DNA from: Coccinella septempunctata
Lineage: Eukaryota; Arthropoda; Insecta; Coleoptera; Coccinellidae
NCBI RefSeq assembly: GCF_907165205.1
Contig: NC_058193.1
Span: 18,303,521 to 18,367,520 of the forward strand
Length of the DNA stretch: 64,000 bases
Reading direction: 5' to 3'
Made by a program: the position numbers and the translations under genes. Below are positions 1 to 9,095 of the stretch, one piece after another. The notes under the pieces are model-generated. The model made no database searches. It had not been told where the DNA came from and saw nothing but the letters and a program-made list of their open reading frames with translations. How positions within the stretch are numbered: the stretch's first letter is position 1; each line of letters opens with the position of its first letter.

Positions 1-7
1 ATTAGTC

Positions 8-1210
8 ATGAGTTCTAGAATACTCAGTTTCATGAATCAAGACAACCTTTTTTCTGAATTTCAACATGGATACTTGAGAGGCAGATCAACCAATACAGCA
101 ATATATCAGTTCATCAATGTAATTTTAAACAACTTGGAGAATAAAAACATGTCACTTGGTCTTTTTATAGATCTGAGTAAAGCATATGACTGTGTAGATC
201 ATGATATACTTTTGTTCAAACTTGAAAAGTATGGTATAAGAGGTAATGCTAATGCTTGGATTCGATCATTTCTTTCGGGAAGACAGCAACAGGTTATTGT
301 TGAAAATAATGTAAAATCTGATATATGTAACAGTGATGTAGGTATTGGACAAGGAACCATAGTGGGGCCATTACTTTTTATAATATATATAAATGACCTT
401 TTAAATGATGATTCAATCACAAATTTTGTTGATGACACCAATATATTGATTTCTGGACCCAATTTATCGGATATTATTGAAAAAACAGAAAGTTGCTTTG
501 TGAACACCAACAATTGGTTTACCATGAATAAGCTAACAGTAAATGAATCAAAAACTAGTTTAATACTTTTTCGTACTAAGCAATGTCAAATATCTGCACC
601 AAGCAACATTAATCTTGGAAATAACAACATAAAACCTGTCACAAGCACTAAATTCTTGGGTGTTACAATAGATGAATTTCTTAATTGGGACACACACATT
701 GAAAAGGTCTGTTTGAAATTATCTAGCATTGGTTATGGAATCAGGGTCGTAGCTCAATACATGAATGTTAATACATTAAAAATTTTATACCATGCTAATT
801 TTGAATCTGTTCTCAGATTTGGTATTATTTTTTGGGGTAGCAATGCAAGTGTGGAATCAGTATTTGTTGTGCAAAAAAGAGTAATGAGAACCATGTGCAA
901 AATGAAGTTTAGGGACTCTTGTAGAGGCAAATTCAAGCTTTTGAATATAATGACTGTATATGCCTTGTTCCAAAACGATGTCAATCATAGCTATTCCACG
1001 AGAAACAGAGATCTTTTCTATCCATATCATAGGTTAACTATGAGTGAAAAGGGACCATACTATATGTGTATCCGAGTTTTTAATAAATTGCCGCATCACA
1101 TTAAGTGTGTAGAAGGTGTATTTAAGTTTAAGAATTTAATTAATAGAATTTTGATAGAACTGGAACCTTATAGTCTAGAAGATTATTTTGGTTCTGACAA
1201 TTTGTACTAA
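8..1210 (+). CDS. Reverse transcriptase, C-terminal 400 residues, of a non-LTR retrotransposon
   Basis: The reverse transcriptase copies element RNA into DNA at the target site. FIDLSKAYDCVDHDI near residues 53-67 is the first catalytic aspartate motif. GQGTIVGPLLFIIYINDL near 114-131 replaces the usual PQGS-LGPLLF motif. NFVDDTNIL near 139-147 is the catalytic DD box with Val where Ala is usual. The C-terminal part, with FWGSNA, VQKRVMRTM and a Tyr-Ser-Thr-Arg-Asn-Arg segment near 330, is typical of jockey/CR1-type proteins. The ATG at 8 is only the first methionine after the window edge, not a proven start. The frame has no stops, so the copy may be fairly recent, but the altered motifs make activity doubtful. 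Related fragments lie at 41.8, 49.0 and 52.3 kb. Confidence 0.85.
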   Translation: MSSRILSFMNQDNLFSEFQHGYLRGRSTNTAIYQFINVILNNLENKNMSLGLFIDLSKAYDCVDHDILLFKLEKYGIRGNANAWIRSFLSGRQQQVIVENNVKSDICNSDVGIGQGTIVGPLLFIIYINDLLNDDSITNFVDDTNILISGPNLSDIIEKTESCFVNTNNWFTMNKLTVNESKTSLILFRTKQCQISAPSNINLGNNNIKPVTSTKFLGVTIDEFLNWDTHIEKVCLKLSSIGYGIRVVAQYMNVNTLKILYHANFESVLRFGIIFWGSNASVESVFVVQKRVMRTMCKMKFRDSCRGKFKLLNIMTVYALFQNDVNHSYSTRNRDLFYPYHRLTMSEKGPYYMCIRVFNKLPHHIKCVEGVFKFKNLINRILIELEPYSLEDYFGSDNLY

Positions 1211-1287
1211 ATTGTAAGTACTGATTTTTGACGTCATTTCATCTTTTATGTAATGTTTTATATAAAACTTGAAATAAAGAAGATTTA

Positions 1288-1310
1288 TCTATCTATCTAT
1301 CTATCTATCA
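1288..1310 (+). repeat. TCTA microsatellite tail of the non-LTR element
   Basis: About six units of TCTA follow directly after the AATAAA-containing 3' UTR. The repeat is best read as the 3' tail of the element. Confidence 0.85.
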
Positions 1311-1807
1311 ATAATTGATATATTTATAATATATTATAAAACGGAAGTATCTTTCCAATTTTCAATTTCAGGTCTTATGCTCCCTCCTGTAATTCTATAC
1401 TCAAAGATTAACTTTTACTAAGACAGTGATTACTCATACACAGAATCGTGATTCCATATTCGACTGATTCGCATTTTCAATTTCAAGGGATGATCATTTC
1501 TTAAGTTTTTCAAACTCATTTTCCAGTCGTTTCGACACGTTTTTCACTCGTTTTGACTGCACCATCGTATTGGTCACACCTTATTAAAATATGCGTCAAG
1601 GAACCCTAAACTAGAAAAAAAGCATGAGAGATTTCTTGTCACAAAATGAACAACAAATGTAAAGATATTTTCAGACAATTTTCGTTATTATATATGCAGA
1701 GTTATCGTATCAAGTTGACGGTCGAAAAATTCAGATGTTTATGATGTCCTCTTCATTACTATCATCTAGCTTTAGACAAATAACTTTGCGTTCATCAGGG
1801 CACTTAA
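1311..1807. other. Unassigned AT-rich spacer
   Basis: No gene or recognisable element is seen. It separates the first retrotransposon from the dispersed repeat that hosts the Gypsy element. Confidence 0.6.
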
Positions 1808-2014
1808 GAGGAAGTAGTACATACGATTCGAGATCAAGACGATCGACATTGGTTGCTTTACGGATGCCACCCCAAATACGAAAATGTGTCACATCTTTGA
1901 GCAATAGCCTGAATTACTTACTGAGTCAGTTGAAATTACCACGTGAGAGGTAATATTAGGAATACTGAATAATTTTCAGTTATTTCTGAATTTCAGCGTA
2001 ATTTTGGTATATAT
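1808..2014 (+). repeat. Dispersed repeat copy A, left part (host of the Gypsy element)
   Basis: This segment aligns to 50982-51185 with few changes: both share a block starting gaagtagtacatacgattcg and one containing aaatacgaaaatgtgtcaca. The alignment stops at the Gypsy LTR and resumes at 10551, so one repeat unit was split by that insertion. The short open frame inside it (1735-1953) is not conserved as protein. Confidence 0.85.
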
Positions 2015-2303
2015 ATAATGAAGTTCCTATTCAAAATGAATTGAGACTCAATTGCGTTTCTCTGCAAAAATAGAGGGAATCTTTATTAACAATAACAAAA
2101 CTCACAATATAACAAACCTGCAAAAATAGAGGGAAACAACATTTAAAGCCTCTAATTCAACCTTCTTCAATATAATTGTTAAACTGAAACTATTTATTAT
2201 GACAATTCGAAAAAACTTCAAAATTTATTATAAAGTGTCAGTTCGGCCATTCCAGGTAACGCGAATATAATATTTAAGAAAAGCTTTAATGTTTTTCTTT
2301 ACA
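2014..2303 (-). repeat. 3' LTR of the Gypsy element
   Basis: It matches 10261-10550 base for base as far as I can read. In the sense orientation it begins TGTAAAG directly after the polypurine tract and ends near CTTCATT. AATAAA-like signals are present in the sense strand. Confidence 0.93.
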
Positions 2304-2315
2304 TCTCCCCCCCTC
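2304..2315 (-). other. Polypurine tract of the Gypsy element
   Basis: On the minus strand this reads GAGGGGGGGAGA and abuts the LTR start TGTAAAG. It is the expected primer for second-strand DNA synthesis and fixes the 3' LTR boundary. Confidence 0.9.
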
Positions 2316-2337
2316 AAACTAGAATGTACGTACTCGT

Positions 2338-4473
2338 TCATTCACTAACAAACACTGGACACAATTTCGTTATGTGAAAAAGATTTGATTCTGCTCTTCT
2401 GTGTCCAGTATCAACTTGATAGATTGAATCGGAAATCTTCTTCAGAATTTCGAATGGTCCAATCCTCAATTCTTCCAATTTCTTCCTATTGAGCCGATTT
2501 CCATTTTCTACATAGACTAGGTCTCCCTCTTTGAATTTATAATCTTTCCTGTGTGAGTCGAAATTTTTTTTATTATATTCATGTGATCTCACTGAATTTT
2601 GAAATGCTATTTTCCTATCTCTTTCTAAAATTTCTCTGGTACATCTTGATTTTAATTCACTTGGTAGAATGTTAATATTTTCGCCTTCCAAAAGATATTT
2701 TGGAGCAAACTTCGTGACTGTGTGTTCCGTTTCATTATATTTTTCTACACATTTCTGTGCAATAGAAGACCATGCAATTTTTTTATCACTTTCATTAATT
2801 TTACATCTAATTTTATTTACCAAAGTTTGATTTAATCTTTCATTAAGTCCATTGGAAAATGGTGCATCCACAGCAGTAAAAACCAATTTTATATTCTCTG
2901 TCATGACGAATTGTTTGAATTCTTTCGAATTTATACCAGGATATTGGTCCGTCAATACCATATCAATATTGTAAGCTGGTGTCACTTTTTTCAACAGTTT
3001 TATGAAATCACCAGAGCTTTGATTTCTCGATGTTGATATGTAGGCGTATCTCGTAAAATGATCCACAAGAAGATGTAAGTATTTTTTTGTAGACCGCAAT
3101 CCTCCAAATCCTCCAATGGTATCAATAGACACAATTTCAAAGGGTCGTGTTGCTGGACCTAATTGTGACATTAACCCAAATTTTGGTTTTCTCCTTGATT
3201 TATTCCTAATGCAAATTTCACATTCATCACAAATTTTTTCAATGTTTCTGTTGATATTTTCTGCCGTATAAAACGGTGTTATTTTATTTTTCATCTGTGT
3301 CTGTCCAATGTGGCAGTAGAGATCATGGACATTTTTAATTAAAGTTTTGCTGAATTTTTCCGACAGCATAATTTTTTTTCCTCTCTTATTCCGTTTGTAA
3401 TAGATTCCATTTTCTAATATAAGTCTCCCATTTTCTAAATTTAAATTGTTGTTTTGGTCATTTTTTATATCTTCAAGGTTTATCAAATTAACTACTTTTA
3501 AAAAATCGTCATTATTTTCATAAGATTCTAAAACTGGATTCCTACTCAGACAGTCAGCTTCTTGATTTGATTTTCCTGGGTTATATTTTATTTTTAAATT
3601 GTATTGGGATAAATAATATATTAAATCTCCTAGTTCCTCGTCAGTTCTAGCCTTAATATTCATATTTTCTAATGGTTTATGATCTGAGTAGACTACGAAT
3701 TCTTTTCCCATCAGCCAATGTTGCCAATATTTCACAGCTTCTTTTATTGCTAGACATTCTAGATATATTGCCTTCTTCTTTTTTTGCGCTTCATTTAATT
3801 TTTTTGAAAAATAAGCTACCGGTCTGCTGTCCCCGTTTTCATCTTCTTGTTTCAGCACCGCCCCCACTCCTTTGATACTAGCATCTGTATAAATGCTTAT
3901 TGGTAATTCAGGATCGAAAATTTTCAGGAATGGTTCAGAACATAGCAATGATTTAATTTTATTGAAAGATTCTTGGCATTCTCTAGACCATATAAATTTC
4001 CGAGTAAATTTCACATCTTTCCGCAATAAATTATGTAATGGATCCAGAATGACTGCACTTTTTGGAACAAACTTATGGTAAAAATTTATTTTTCCTAAGA
4101 ATTGACGTATATTTTTTTTTGTAACAGGTATTGGAAAATTTTTCACAGCTGTTAAATTATCTTTCAGGGGTCTAATTGAATTGTTTTCTATTATATGACC
4201 TAAATATTTGGCATGATTATTCGCAAAATTACATTTCGAAAATTTTAGTCTGAAACCTTCTCTATGAATTGCTTCCAACAATCTCGATAGATGTGATAAA
4301 TGTTCTTCAAAACTTTTCGAAAAAATCAATATGTCGTCTATAAAATTAACTGCAAAATCACATAGTTTGTATTTTCTTAAAATGTTACTCAATATCCTTT
4401 GAAAAATAGCTGGAGCAGTCTTCAATCCAAATGGCAGACATGTCCATTGAAAATGACCTTCTTGTGTTACAAA
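2338..4473 (-). CDS. pol: Gypsy pol, second part: RT (end), RNase H, integrase
   Basis: An uninterrupted minus-strand frame (695 residues from its first Met at 4425) holds the rest of pol. NFIDDILIF near residue 28 is the reverse transcriptase catalytic box. IYTDASIKGVGAVL near 178 and YSDHKPLENM near 246 belong to RNase H. A His-His-Cys-Cys zinc module ends at CDECEIC near 399. The integrase core aspartates and glutamate lie in SIDTIGG, LTDQYPG and NGLNERL. A GPF-type module (RIGPFEILKKI) closes the protein and no chromodomain follows. The frame continues upstream to 4473, where the hAT target duplication begins. Removing the hAT element and one 8-base duplication would keep the frame open across the junction, so this half was functional until that insertion. 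Confidence 0.93.
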   Translation of the reverse strand, partial: FVTQEGHFQWTCLPFGLKTAPAIFQRILSNILRKYKLCDFAVNFIDDILIFSKSFEEHLSHLSRLLEAIHREGFRLKFSKCNFANNHAKYLGHIIENNSIRPLKDNLTAVKNFPIPVTKKNIRQFLGKINFYHKFVPKSAVILDPLHNLLRKDVKFTRKFIWSRECQESFNKIKSLLCSEPFLKIFDPELPISIYTDASIKGVGAVLKQEDENGDSRPVAYFSKKLNEAQKKKKAIYLECLAIKEAVKYWQHWLMGKEFVVYSDHKPLENMNIKARTDEELGDLIYYLSQYNLKIKYNPGKSNQEADCLSRNPVLESYENNDDFLKVVNLINLEDIKNDQNNNLNLENGRLILENGIYYKRNKRGKKIMLSEKFSKTLIKNVHDLYCHIGQTQMKNKITPFYTAENINRNIEKICDECEICIRNKSRRKPKFGLMSQLGPATRPFEIVSIDTIGGFGGLRSTKKYLHLLVDHFTRYAYISTSRNQSSGDFIKLLKKVTPAYNIDMVLTDQYPGINSKEFKQFVMTENIKLVFTAVDAPFSNGLNERLNQTLVNKIRCKINESDKKIAWSSIAQKCVEKYNETEHTVTKFAPKYLLEGENINILPSELKSRCTREILERDRKIAFQNSVRSHEYNKKNFDSHRKDYKFKEGDLVYVENGNRLNRKKLEELRIGPFEILKKISDSIYQVDTGHRRAESNLFHITKLCPVFVSE
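4466..4473. other. hAT target site duplication, left copy (GTTACAAA)
   Basis: The 8 bases GTTACAAA directly precede the left terminal repeat and recur at 8065-8072 after the right one. Eight-base duplications are diagnostic of hAT transposons. Confidence 0.95.
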
Positions 4474-4705
4474 CAGAGGCGTAGGAAGGGGGGTGCGGAG
4501 GGGGCGGACCGCCCCGGGTGCCAGCCCTGTGGGGGTGACAAAAATGTATCTTGAGAGGCTTATATTTGATTAGAGCTTATTTTCCTAGCAAAGAATAAAG
4601 AAGTACATCTAAGTCGGATCGATTTTAGATATAGTTTACGTACGATCGCTAAAATTGTGGGTGAAGTACAATTATCTATTAGGATAGATCTGGGAACAGG
4701 GAGAT

Positions 4706-6118
4706 GTGCCACAAGACTTCAGAGACGCTTTAGTTATCAACCTCTATAAGAACAAAGGCGATACGTCGAATTGCAACAATTACAGGGGCATATCGTTGCT
4801 TAATGTGGCCGGTAAAATTCTCTCGAAGATTATGGCTAATCGTCTGGTTCCACTCTTAGAAAGGCTTTTACCTGAATCCCAGTGCGGCTTTCGACCAAAT
4901 CGAGGTACGGTGGACCTAATTTTTACACTTCGACAGCTACAAGAAAAGGCCCGTGAACAACAATCAAGGATTTATACAGCCTTCATCGATTTAAGCAAGG
5001 CATTCGACTCGGTGAATCGGAGAGCGCTCTGGAAAATCATGGCACGTCTAGGAGTACCCGAAAAATTCCTAGCAGTGTGTAAAAGCCTTCATACCAACAA
5101 CACCGCTAGAATACAGCATAATGGCTCTACAACCGACCATTTCTCAACCAACACTGGAATAAAACAAGGCTGCGTATTAGCGCCTTTACTGTTCAATATT
5201 TTCGCCATAGCTGTATCGATAATTGCTGACATGAGCATGCCCGTAAGAGGTGTTGGGATAAGATTCAGATTTGATGGAGGCCTGTTTAAACTGAAGCGCC
5301 TCAGAGCAAAAACCCGTACCAAGTTTATCACGGAACTTCAATATGCAGACGACTGTTCACTCATCGCTAGCAGCTCAGAGGATCTACAGATAATGATGGA
5401 CACCTATAAACATATATACGAAGCTTTAGGCCTTAGACTCAATATTGACAAGACCAAAATCCTGCTAAGTCCGCCAGAAAGCCTTCAAACAGATATCAGC
5501 CTGGACAATGAAACTCTAGAACAGGTTGAGCAGTTCAAATACTTGGGAAGCTTCATAAATACTAGGGCTAACCTTGACACGGAAATACACAACCGTATCA
5601 ATTCGGCATCACGGGCATTCTGGAAGCTGAAGGACAGAGTGTTCCAAAATCACGACCTCAATCTGAAGACCAAGACAGCTGTTTACAGAGCAGTGGTCCT
5701 CCCAACGCTTCTTTACGGAAGCGAAAGCTGGACTCCCTACAGGCGACATATTAAACAGCTTGAACAGACGCAGCAACGTCATCTAAGACAGATAATGCAC
5801 ATCAGATGGTTCCACAAAGTTTCGAATGCAGAAGTCTTGCAGCGCGCGAGTTGTACAACAATTGAGACTCAAGTAACGAGGGCCCGACTCAGATGGAGCG
5901 GCCACATTCTGAGGATGCAAGACACAAGACTCCCCAAAATAGCTCTATACGGCGAATTCACTGAGGGAGCCCGGAAACCAGGAGGCCAGTATAAGCGGTT
6001 TAAGGATACACTACATCAATCCCTAAAATCAGTTAATGCTAATCATAACTGGGAACAACTAGCGTTAGACAGGTCACAGTGGAGGTCTTTGGTCCACAGT
6101 TATAATGGAGAATCGTGA
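4706..6118 (+). CDS. RTE-like reverse transcriptase, 470-residue open frame
   Basis: The protein carries NYRGISLLNVAGKI near residue 25, QCGFRPNRGTVDL near 59, FIDLSKAFDSVNRRAL near 93, GIKQGCVLAPLLFNIF near 151 and the catalytic LQYADDCSLIAS near 212. A thumb and C-terminal region follows with FKYLGSF, YGSESWT and RLRWSGHILRM. All reverse transcriptase core motifs are intact. The frame stops at a TGA (6116-6118). The same frame then continues as RIQRRPDLVG and a C2H2 finger to TAG at 6229-6231, so the TGA is probably an Arg CGA to TGA change in this copy. The frame reads upstream of the listed Met to about 4690. The RTE-like assignment is inferred from the overall pattern. Confidence 0.88.
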   Translation: MPQDFRDALVINLYKNKGDTSNCNNYRGISLLNVAGKILSKIMANRLVPLLERLLPESQCGFRPNRGTVDLIFTLRQLQEKAREQQSRIYTAFIDLSKAFDSVNRRALWKIMARLGVPEKFLAVCKSLHTNNTARIQHNGSTTDHFSTNTGIKQGCVLAPLLFNIFAIAVSIIADMSMPVRGVGIRFRFDGGLFKLKRLRAKTRTKFITELQYADDCSLIASSSEDLQIMMDTYKHIYEALGLRLNIDKTKILLSPPESLQTDISLDNETLEQVEQFKYLGSFINTRANLDTEIHNRINSASRAFWKLKDRVFQNHDLNLKTKTAVYRAVVLPTLLYGSESWTPYRRHIKQLEQTQQRHLRQIMHIRWFHKVSNAEVLQRASCTTIETQVTRARLRWSGHILRMQDTRLPKIALYGEFTEGARKPGGQYKRFKDTLHQSLKSVNANHNWEQLALDRSQWRSLVHSYNGES

Positions 6119-6231
6119 AGGATACAGCGGCGGCCAGATCTGGTTGGAGACTATCCATGCCCTGAGTGTGGAAGGATCTGCAGGTCACGGTTGGGTCTCT
6201 TTAGTCACAGGAGGGCACACAGTCGCAACTA
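6119..6231 (+). pseudogene. C2H2 zinc-finger tail of the retroelement, downstream of an in-frame TGA
   Basis: Continuing the frame past the TGA gives CPECGRICRSRLGLFSHRRA with a final His: a C-x2-C-x12-H-x3-H finger, then a TAG. Similar C-terminal fingers are known in several non-LTR protein groups, where they bind nucleic acid. The position directly after the frame, in phase, argues that the TGA at 6116-6118 is a point mutation rather than the natural end. Confidence 0.8.
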
Positions 6232-6300
6232 GACCTAAGAGGTTACAAGTCTGTTCGAATTTTTTTTTTTCTTTTTTTTTCTTCTTCTTTTTGTAGATTT

Positions 6301-6896
6301 ATTCCCGGTAACGGTATACAGCAATGATGAGGATAGATATCGTATAATGGCAAAGAGGAAGGTTAATCTTTGAAAATGGCTACTAAGCGAGGAGCGGAAC
6401 AGTGAGCAAAGAGTACGATGGCGTCGAGAAGGAAACTTGTAGTCAGGGCTGAATAGAGTAGGAGCAGCGAGTGTCCGGGTGGAGTGATTTATGACCCATT
6501 ATGTTTCCACTGCGCCTGCCTCTTCCAGTAGTTTAATTTCGTCATTCATCCTCAGTGCGTCTGCGTCAGTACCTAAATTCGACTACAATAATACGCAAGC
6601 GCCGTTTACTTGTTTATTGCTTGTGCTTCTTTGTGGTAATCTAGACTAGCTGTGTTATTGGTGCCGTGGTGTGCGTATAATCGTACAGAAATAAAATATT
6701 GAATCAGTGGTCCAGATTATTCTACCTCTTCGATCTGGCAGCTGGCAGCTCAATTTGGGTGAGTTTTGTTTTCCCATGCGTTTTGATAGTTCGAAATGTG
6801 ATAGGATGAGGAGCAGAGTTAGGTAATCTACATATGCACACTTTCGCAATTTAGTGAAGGTCGATCTGTTGAGAAGTAGCAGGAGGACTGACAAGG
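6301..6896 (+). other. Non-coding interior of the hAT element
   Basis: Between the retroelement tail and the transposase remnant I see no frame or motif. It is probably 5' flank or intron of the hAT gene and/or more of the inserted retroelement. It contains AATAAA near 6690, of unknown meaning. Confidence 0.5.
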
Positions 6897-7862
6897 TGGA
6901 GTGCTCAGTATGAAGCTGTTAAGACTGCATTCCAAAGTTCCAAGAAGATTGCCGATATAGCATTGAGGAACTTTGTGACCCCTTCAGAAACTATCCACAC
7001 TCGAAGAGCAGCTCAAACTTTATTAACTGCAGAATGTGATTTCTCATTCTTGTGCTATTTGAGTCTATGGAATAGTGCACTAGAAGAAAAAAGGCTTTTA
7101 AACTTCTCATTCTTATGAGGAACTTTTCGACACTTATTCCTACAGTGTCGAAAAGTGCCTCATCAGAATGAGAAGTTTAATGGCCTTTTTGATTGAAAAC
7201 AGGGAAATTCTTGTGGAAAAGGCAATGGAATTTGCGAAAGGTATTTGTGACGAGATGAAAATTCCTACCGCCAAAAGAAGAACCTTCAGAAGAAGGAAAT
7301 CTATGCCGGAGAAAAAGATATCGGACGATCGATGTTAGGGTGCATTGACACGTTTCAACAAAAAATAAACACTCGTTGCCAAGGCATGGAAGTGATATCA
7401 CTCAGGTGTGCTATCTTGCAGACCAAGAACTTGCTGAAGAGTTCAGAAACTGAATTGCTAGAATTAGTTGGCAGTTTAGTTTGGAGTTATGAAGAAATGT
7501 CTTCAGAAGACATTTTGAAAGAAATCCCACGTCTGAGGAGGTTTTTAAAAGTTCGGCTAGCGTTCCTGAAGAAGAAGCTCTGAAGTGGAGTTCTTTGAGA
7601 CTATTGCAGTTTAATGTCGAGTATTAGCTTCCAGATTCTGTTCCAAATTTAACGTTAGCACTTGGAGTTTACCTTAGATTATGTGTTTCTGAGTTTTTTC
7701 AAAACTAAGCTTATCCAAAGTTACCTCAGATCTACTATGAGCCAAGCTCGACTATCTTGCTTGGCTATTTTATCCAATGAGCATGGTGTAGCCAGAGGGA
7801 TCGACTTTGATGAGACTATTCCTCAGTTTGCAGAGAGCAAAGTCAGAAAAAAGAAGTTCTGA
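6897..7862 (+). pseudogene. hAT transposase, C-terminal half, frameshifted
   Basis: Three reading frames together resemble the ZMYM/TTF-type hAT transposases common in animals. 6897-7118 gives an alpha-helical part with ECDFSFLCYLSLWNSALEE. About 7144-7320 gives ENREILVEKAMEFAKGICDE and a basic RRR stretch. 7332-7583 gives CIDTFQQK through EDILKEIPRLRRFLK. 7662-7862 gives the dimerisation region, with YLRSTMSQARLSCLAILSNE and ARGIDFDETI. At least two frameshifts plus an inverted duplication at 7088-7190 break the gene. The N-terminal zinc finger and first catalytic parts are missing or displaced by the retroelement. Confidence 0.85.
7088..7190. repeat. Local inverted duplication inside the hAT transposase
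   Basis: Arms of about 46 bases (7088-7134 and 7144-7190) are inverted copies separated by about 10 bases; both contain a block like aaacttctcattct. The right arm reads as normal transposase (CLIRMRSLMAFLIENREI), while the left arm is its reverse copy and ends the upstream frame. It looks like a template-switch scar. Confidence 0.85.
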
Positions 7863-8064
7863 AAGAAAAGATGCTGATAAGTTATTGAATTTGTGCAAAA
7901 AACTGATTTTTTTCATTCAAATATAATATTTAACGTGTTGCCACTTCAAATAGAAACTTGTAATTTCGTTAACAAACAAAAAAGGCTCAACAATGTTATG
8001 TAAGGTTGGGGGGCGACATGTTGAAATTCCGCCCCGGGTGTCACAAGAGCTTGCTACGCCTCTG

Positions 8065-8072
8065 GTTACAAA
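8065..8072. other. hAT target site duplication, right copy (GTTACAAA)
   Basis: Identical to 4466-4473. Pol coding sequence resumes directly after it on the minus strand. Confidence 0.95.
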
Positions 8073-9095
8073 TGCAGTTTTATATCTATCTTGAATTTTT
8101 AAAGGAATTGACCAGAATGCGGAATTAACGTCGAAAGTAGAGAAATATTTACAATTCACTGTTTTAATCATTAAATCCTCAATCAAAGGAAAGGGTTGTG
8201 ATTGAGGAACGACAATTTTGTTCAATTCTCTGAAATCTATACATAACCTTGTTTTTCTGCCGTCTTCTTTTTTATAAGCCAGAGTTACAGGAGCAGCAAA
8301 TGGACTATAAGATTCTTCAATCAAATTTTTTTCTAATAATTTTGATACTTGATTCTCTATTTCTTTTCTGTCTTCATTAGAACATCTATATGGACGTTTG
8401 TAACAGTATTTATCTACCATTAGGTCGATATGAGCTTCATAATATTTTACAGCTCCAACATCATATTTATCTTTCGCAAATACTGATTTATATTTTTCTA
8501 TCAATTTATTTATTTCAGATTCTTTGTATATATCTAAATGATTCACGACTATCTCAAATTCATCTGTATTTATATGCTCATTGAAATTCATCTCATATCT
8601 ATTCACATTTTCATGTTCATCAGAATTTGAAAAATAATTCTCTTCATTCTTTTCACCTTGTACATTAGGAATATCTAAAATTTTTGAATTCAGAGAATTG
8701 TTTTCAACAAAGTTTCTTAAGATCATATTCTTTTGTTCCAGATCATCAAATTGTGTGATCTTCAAGTCTTGATCTTGTACTAATTTGAAATTTTTAATGC
8801 AATCCAAACCAATTAAAAAATCATAACTGAAATTTTCATTGTCTACTACATAAATGTCCATAATTTTTTCTATATTGAAGATTTTGATTTTAAGGGTTAC
8901 CATACCTTTTGTTTTTCCATCACCATTAATAGTCCTCAAGTTCACTATCTGTATGTTACTAGCAATTTTTGTTGACTGTATCTTCAATAATTTTGCATTA
9001 ATCAACGATACATTCGAACCTGAATCATATACTCCAAAAACTTCAAGAATATCATTCAATAGTAACCTGACCTTTATTAATGGTGGCACATCTAG
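8065..9095 (-). CDS. pol: Gypsy pol, first part: aspartic protease and start of RT
   Basis: The frame is reached by -1 frameshifting from gag and has no ATG near its start; the first candidate is a GTG at 9089. GVYDSGSNVSLIN near residue 20 is the retroviral-type aspartic protease (Asp-Ser-Gly). Further on, KNLIEESYSPFAAPVTL, TRLCIDFRELNKIV and FSTFDVNSAFWSIPL near 330-345 are the opening motifs of a Ty3/Gypsy reverse transcriptase, including its first catalytic Asp. The true coding part ends at 8065, where the hAT element begins. The last residues of the open frame down to 7917 are hAT sequence. An acidic, poorly conserved linker lies between protease and reverse transcriptase. Confidence 0.92.

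Larger units (their letters stand above)
1..1310 (+). mobile_element. 5'-partial non-LTR retrotransposon (jockey/CR1-like)
   Basis: A plus-strand reverse transcriptase frame runs from the window edge to 1210. A short 3' UTR follows with AATAAA at 1273-1278, then a TCTA microsatellite at about 1288-1310. This is the layout of a non-LTR (LINE-type) element with a simple-repeat tail rather than poly(A). Endonuclease and ORF1 are absent and would lie left of the window, unless the copy is 5'-truncated. No target duplication can be read because the left end is missing. The clade is inferred from general similarity only. Confidence 0.85.
4690..6300 (+). mobile_element. RTE-like non-LTR retrotransposon, 5'-truncated, nested in the hAT element
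   Basis: The coding similarity starts abruptly at about 4690 inside the reverse transcriptase (EQGDVPQDF) and runs to a C-terminal zinc finger ending at 6231. It is followed by a pyrimidine-rich tract (6259-6295). The endonuclease is missing. No clear target duplication was found, so both edges are approximate. This is the third level of nesting: retroelement in hAT in Gypsy. Confidence 0.8.
4474..8064 (+). mobile_element. hAT superfamily DNA transposon nested in Gypsy pol
   Basis: Perfect 11-bp terminal inverted repeats CAGAGGCGTAG (4474-4484) and CTACGCCTCTG (8054-8064) are flanked by identical 8-bp duplications. GC-rich CCCCGGGTG stretches just inside both ends extend the similarity. A decayed hAT transposase C-terminus lies at 6897-7862 in the same orientation. 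The 5' half of the transposon gene is interrupted or replaced by an RTE-like retroelement (about 4690-6300). The frame is broken, so this copy cannot supply its own transposase. Confidence 0.95.

Noticed and set aside
1735..1953. 72-codon plus-strand frame
   Set aside because: It lies in the dispersed repeat; the 51-kb copy does not keep the frame.
3672..4081. Plus-strand frames opposite pol
   Set aside because: They are shadows of the long minus-strand pol frame.
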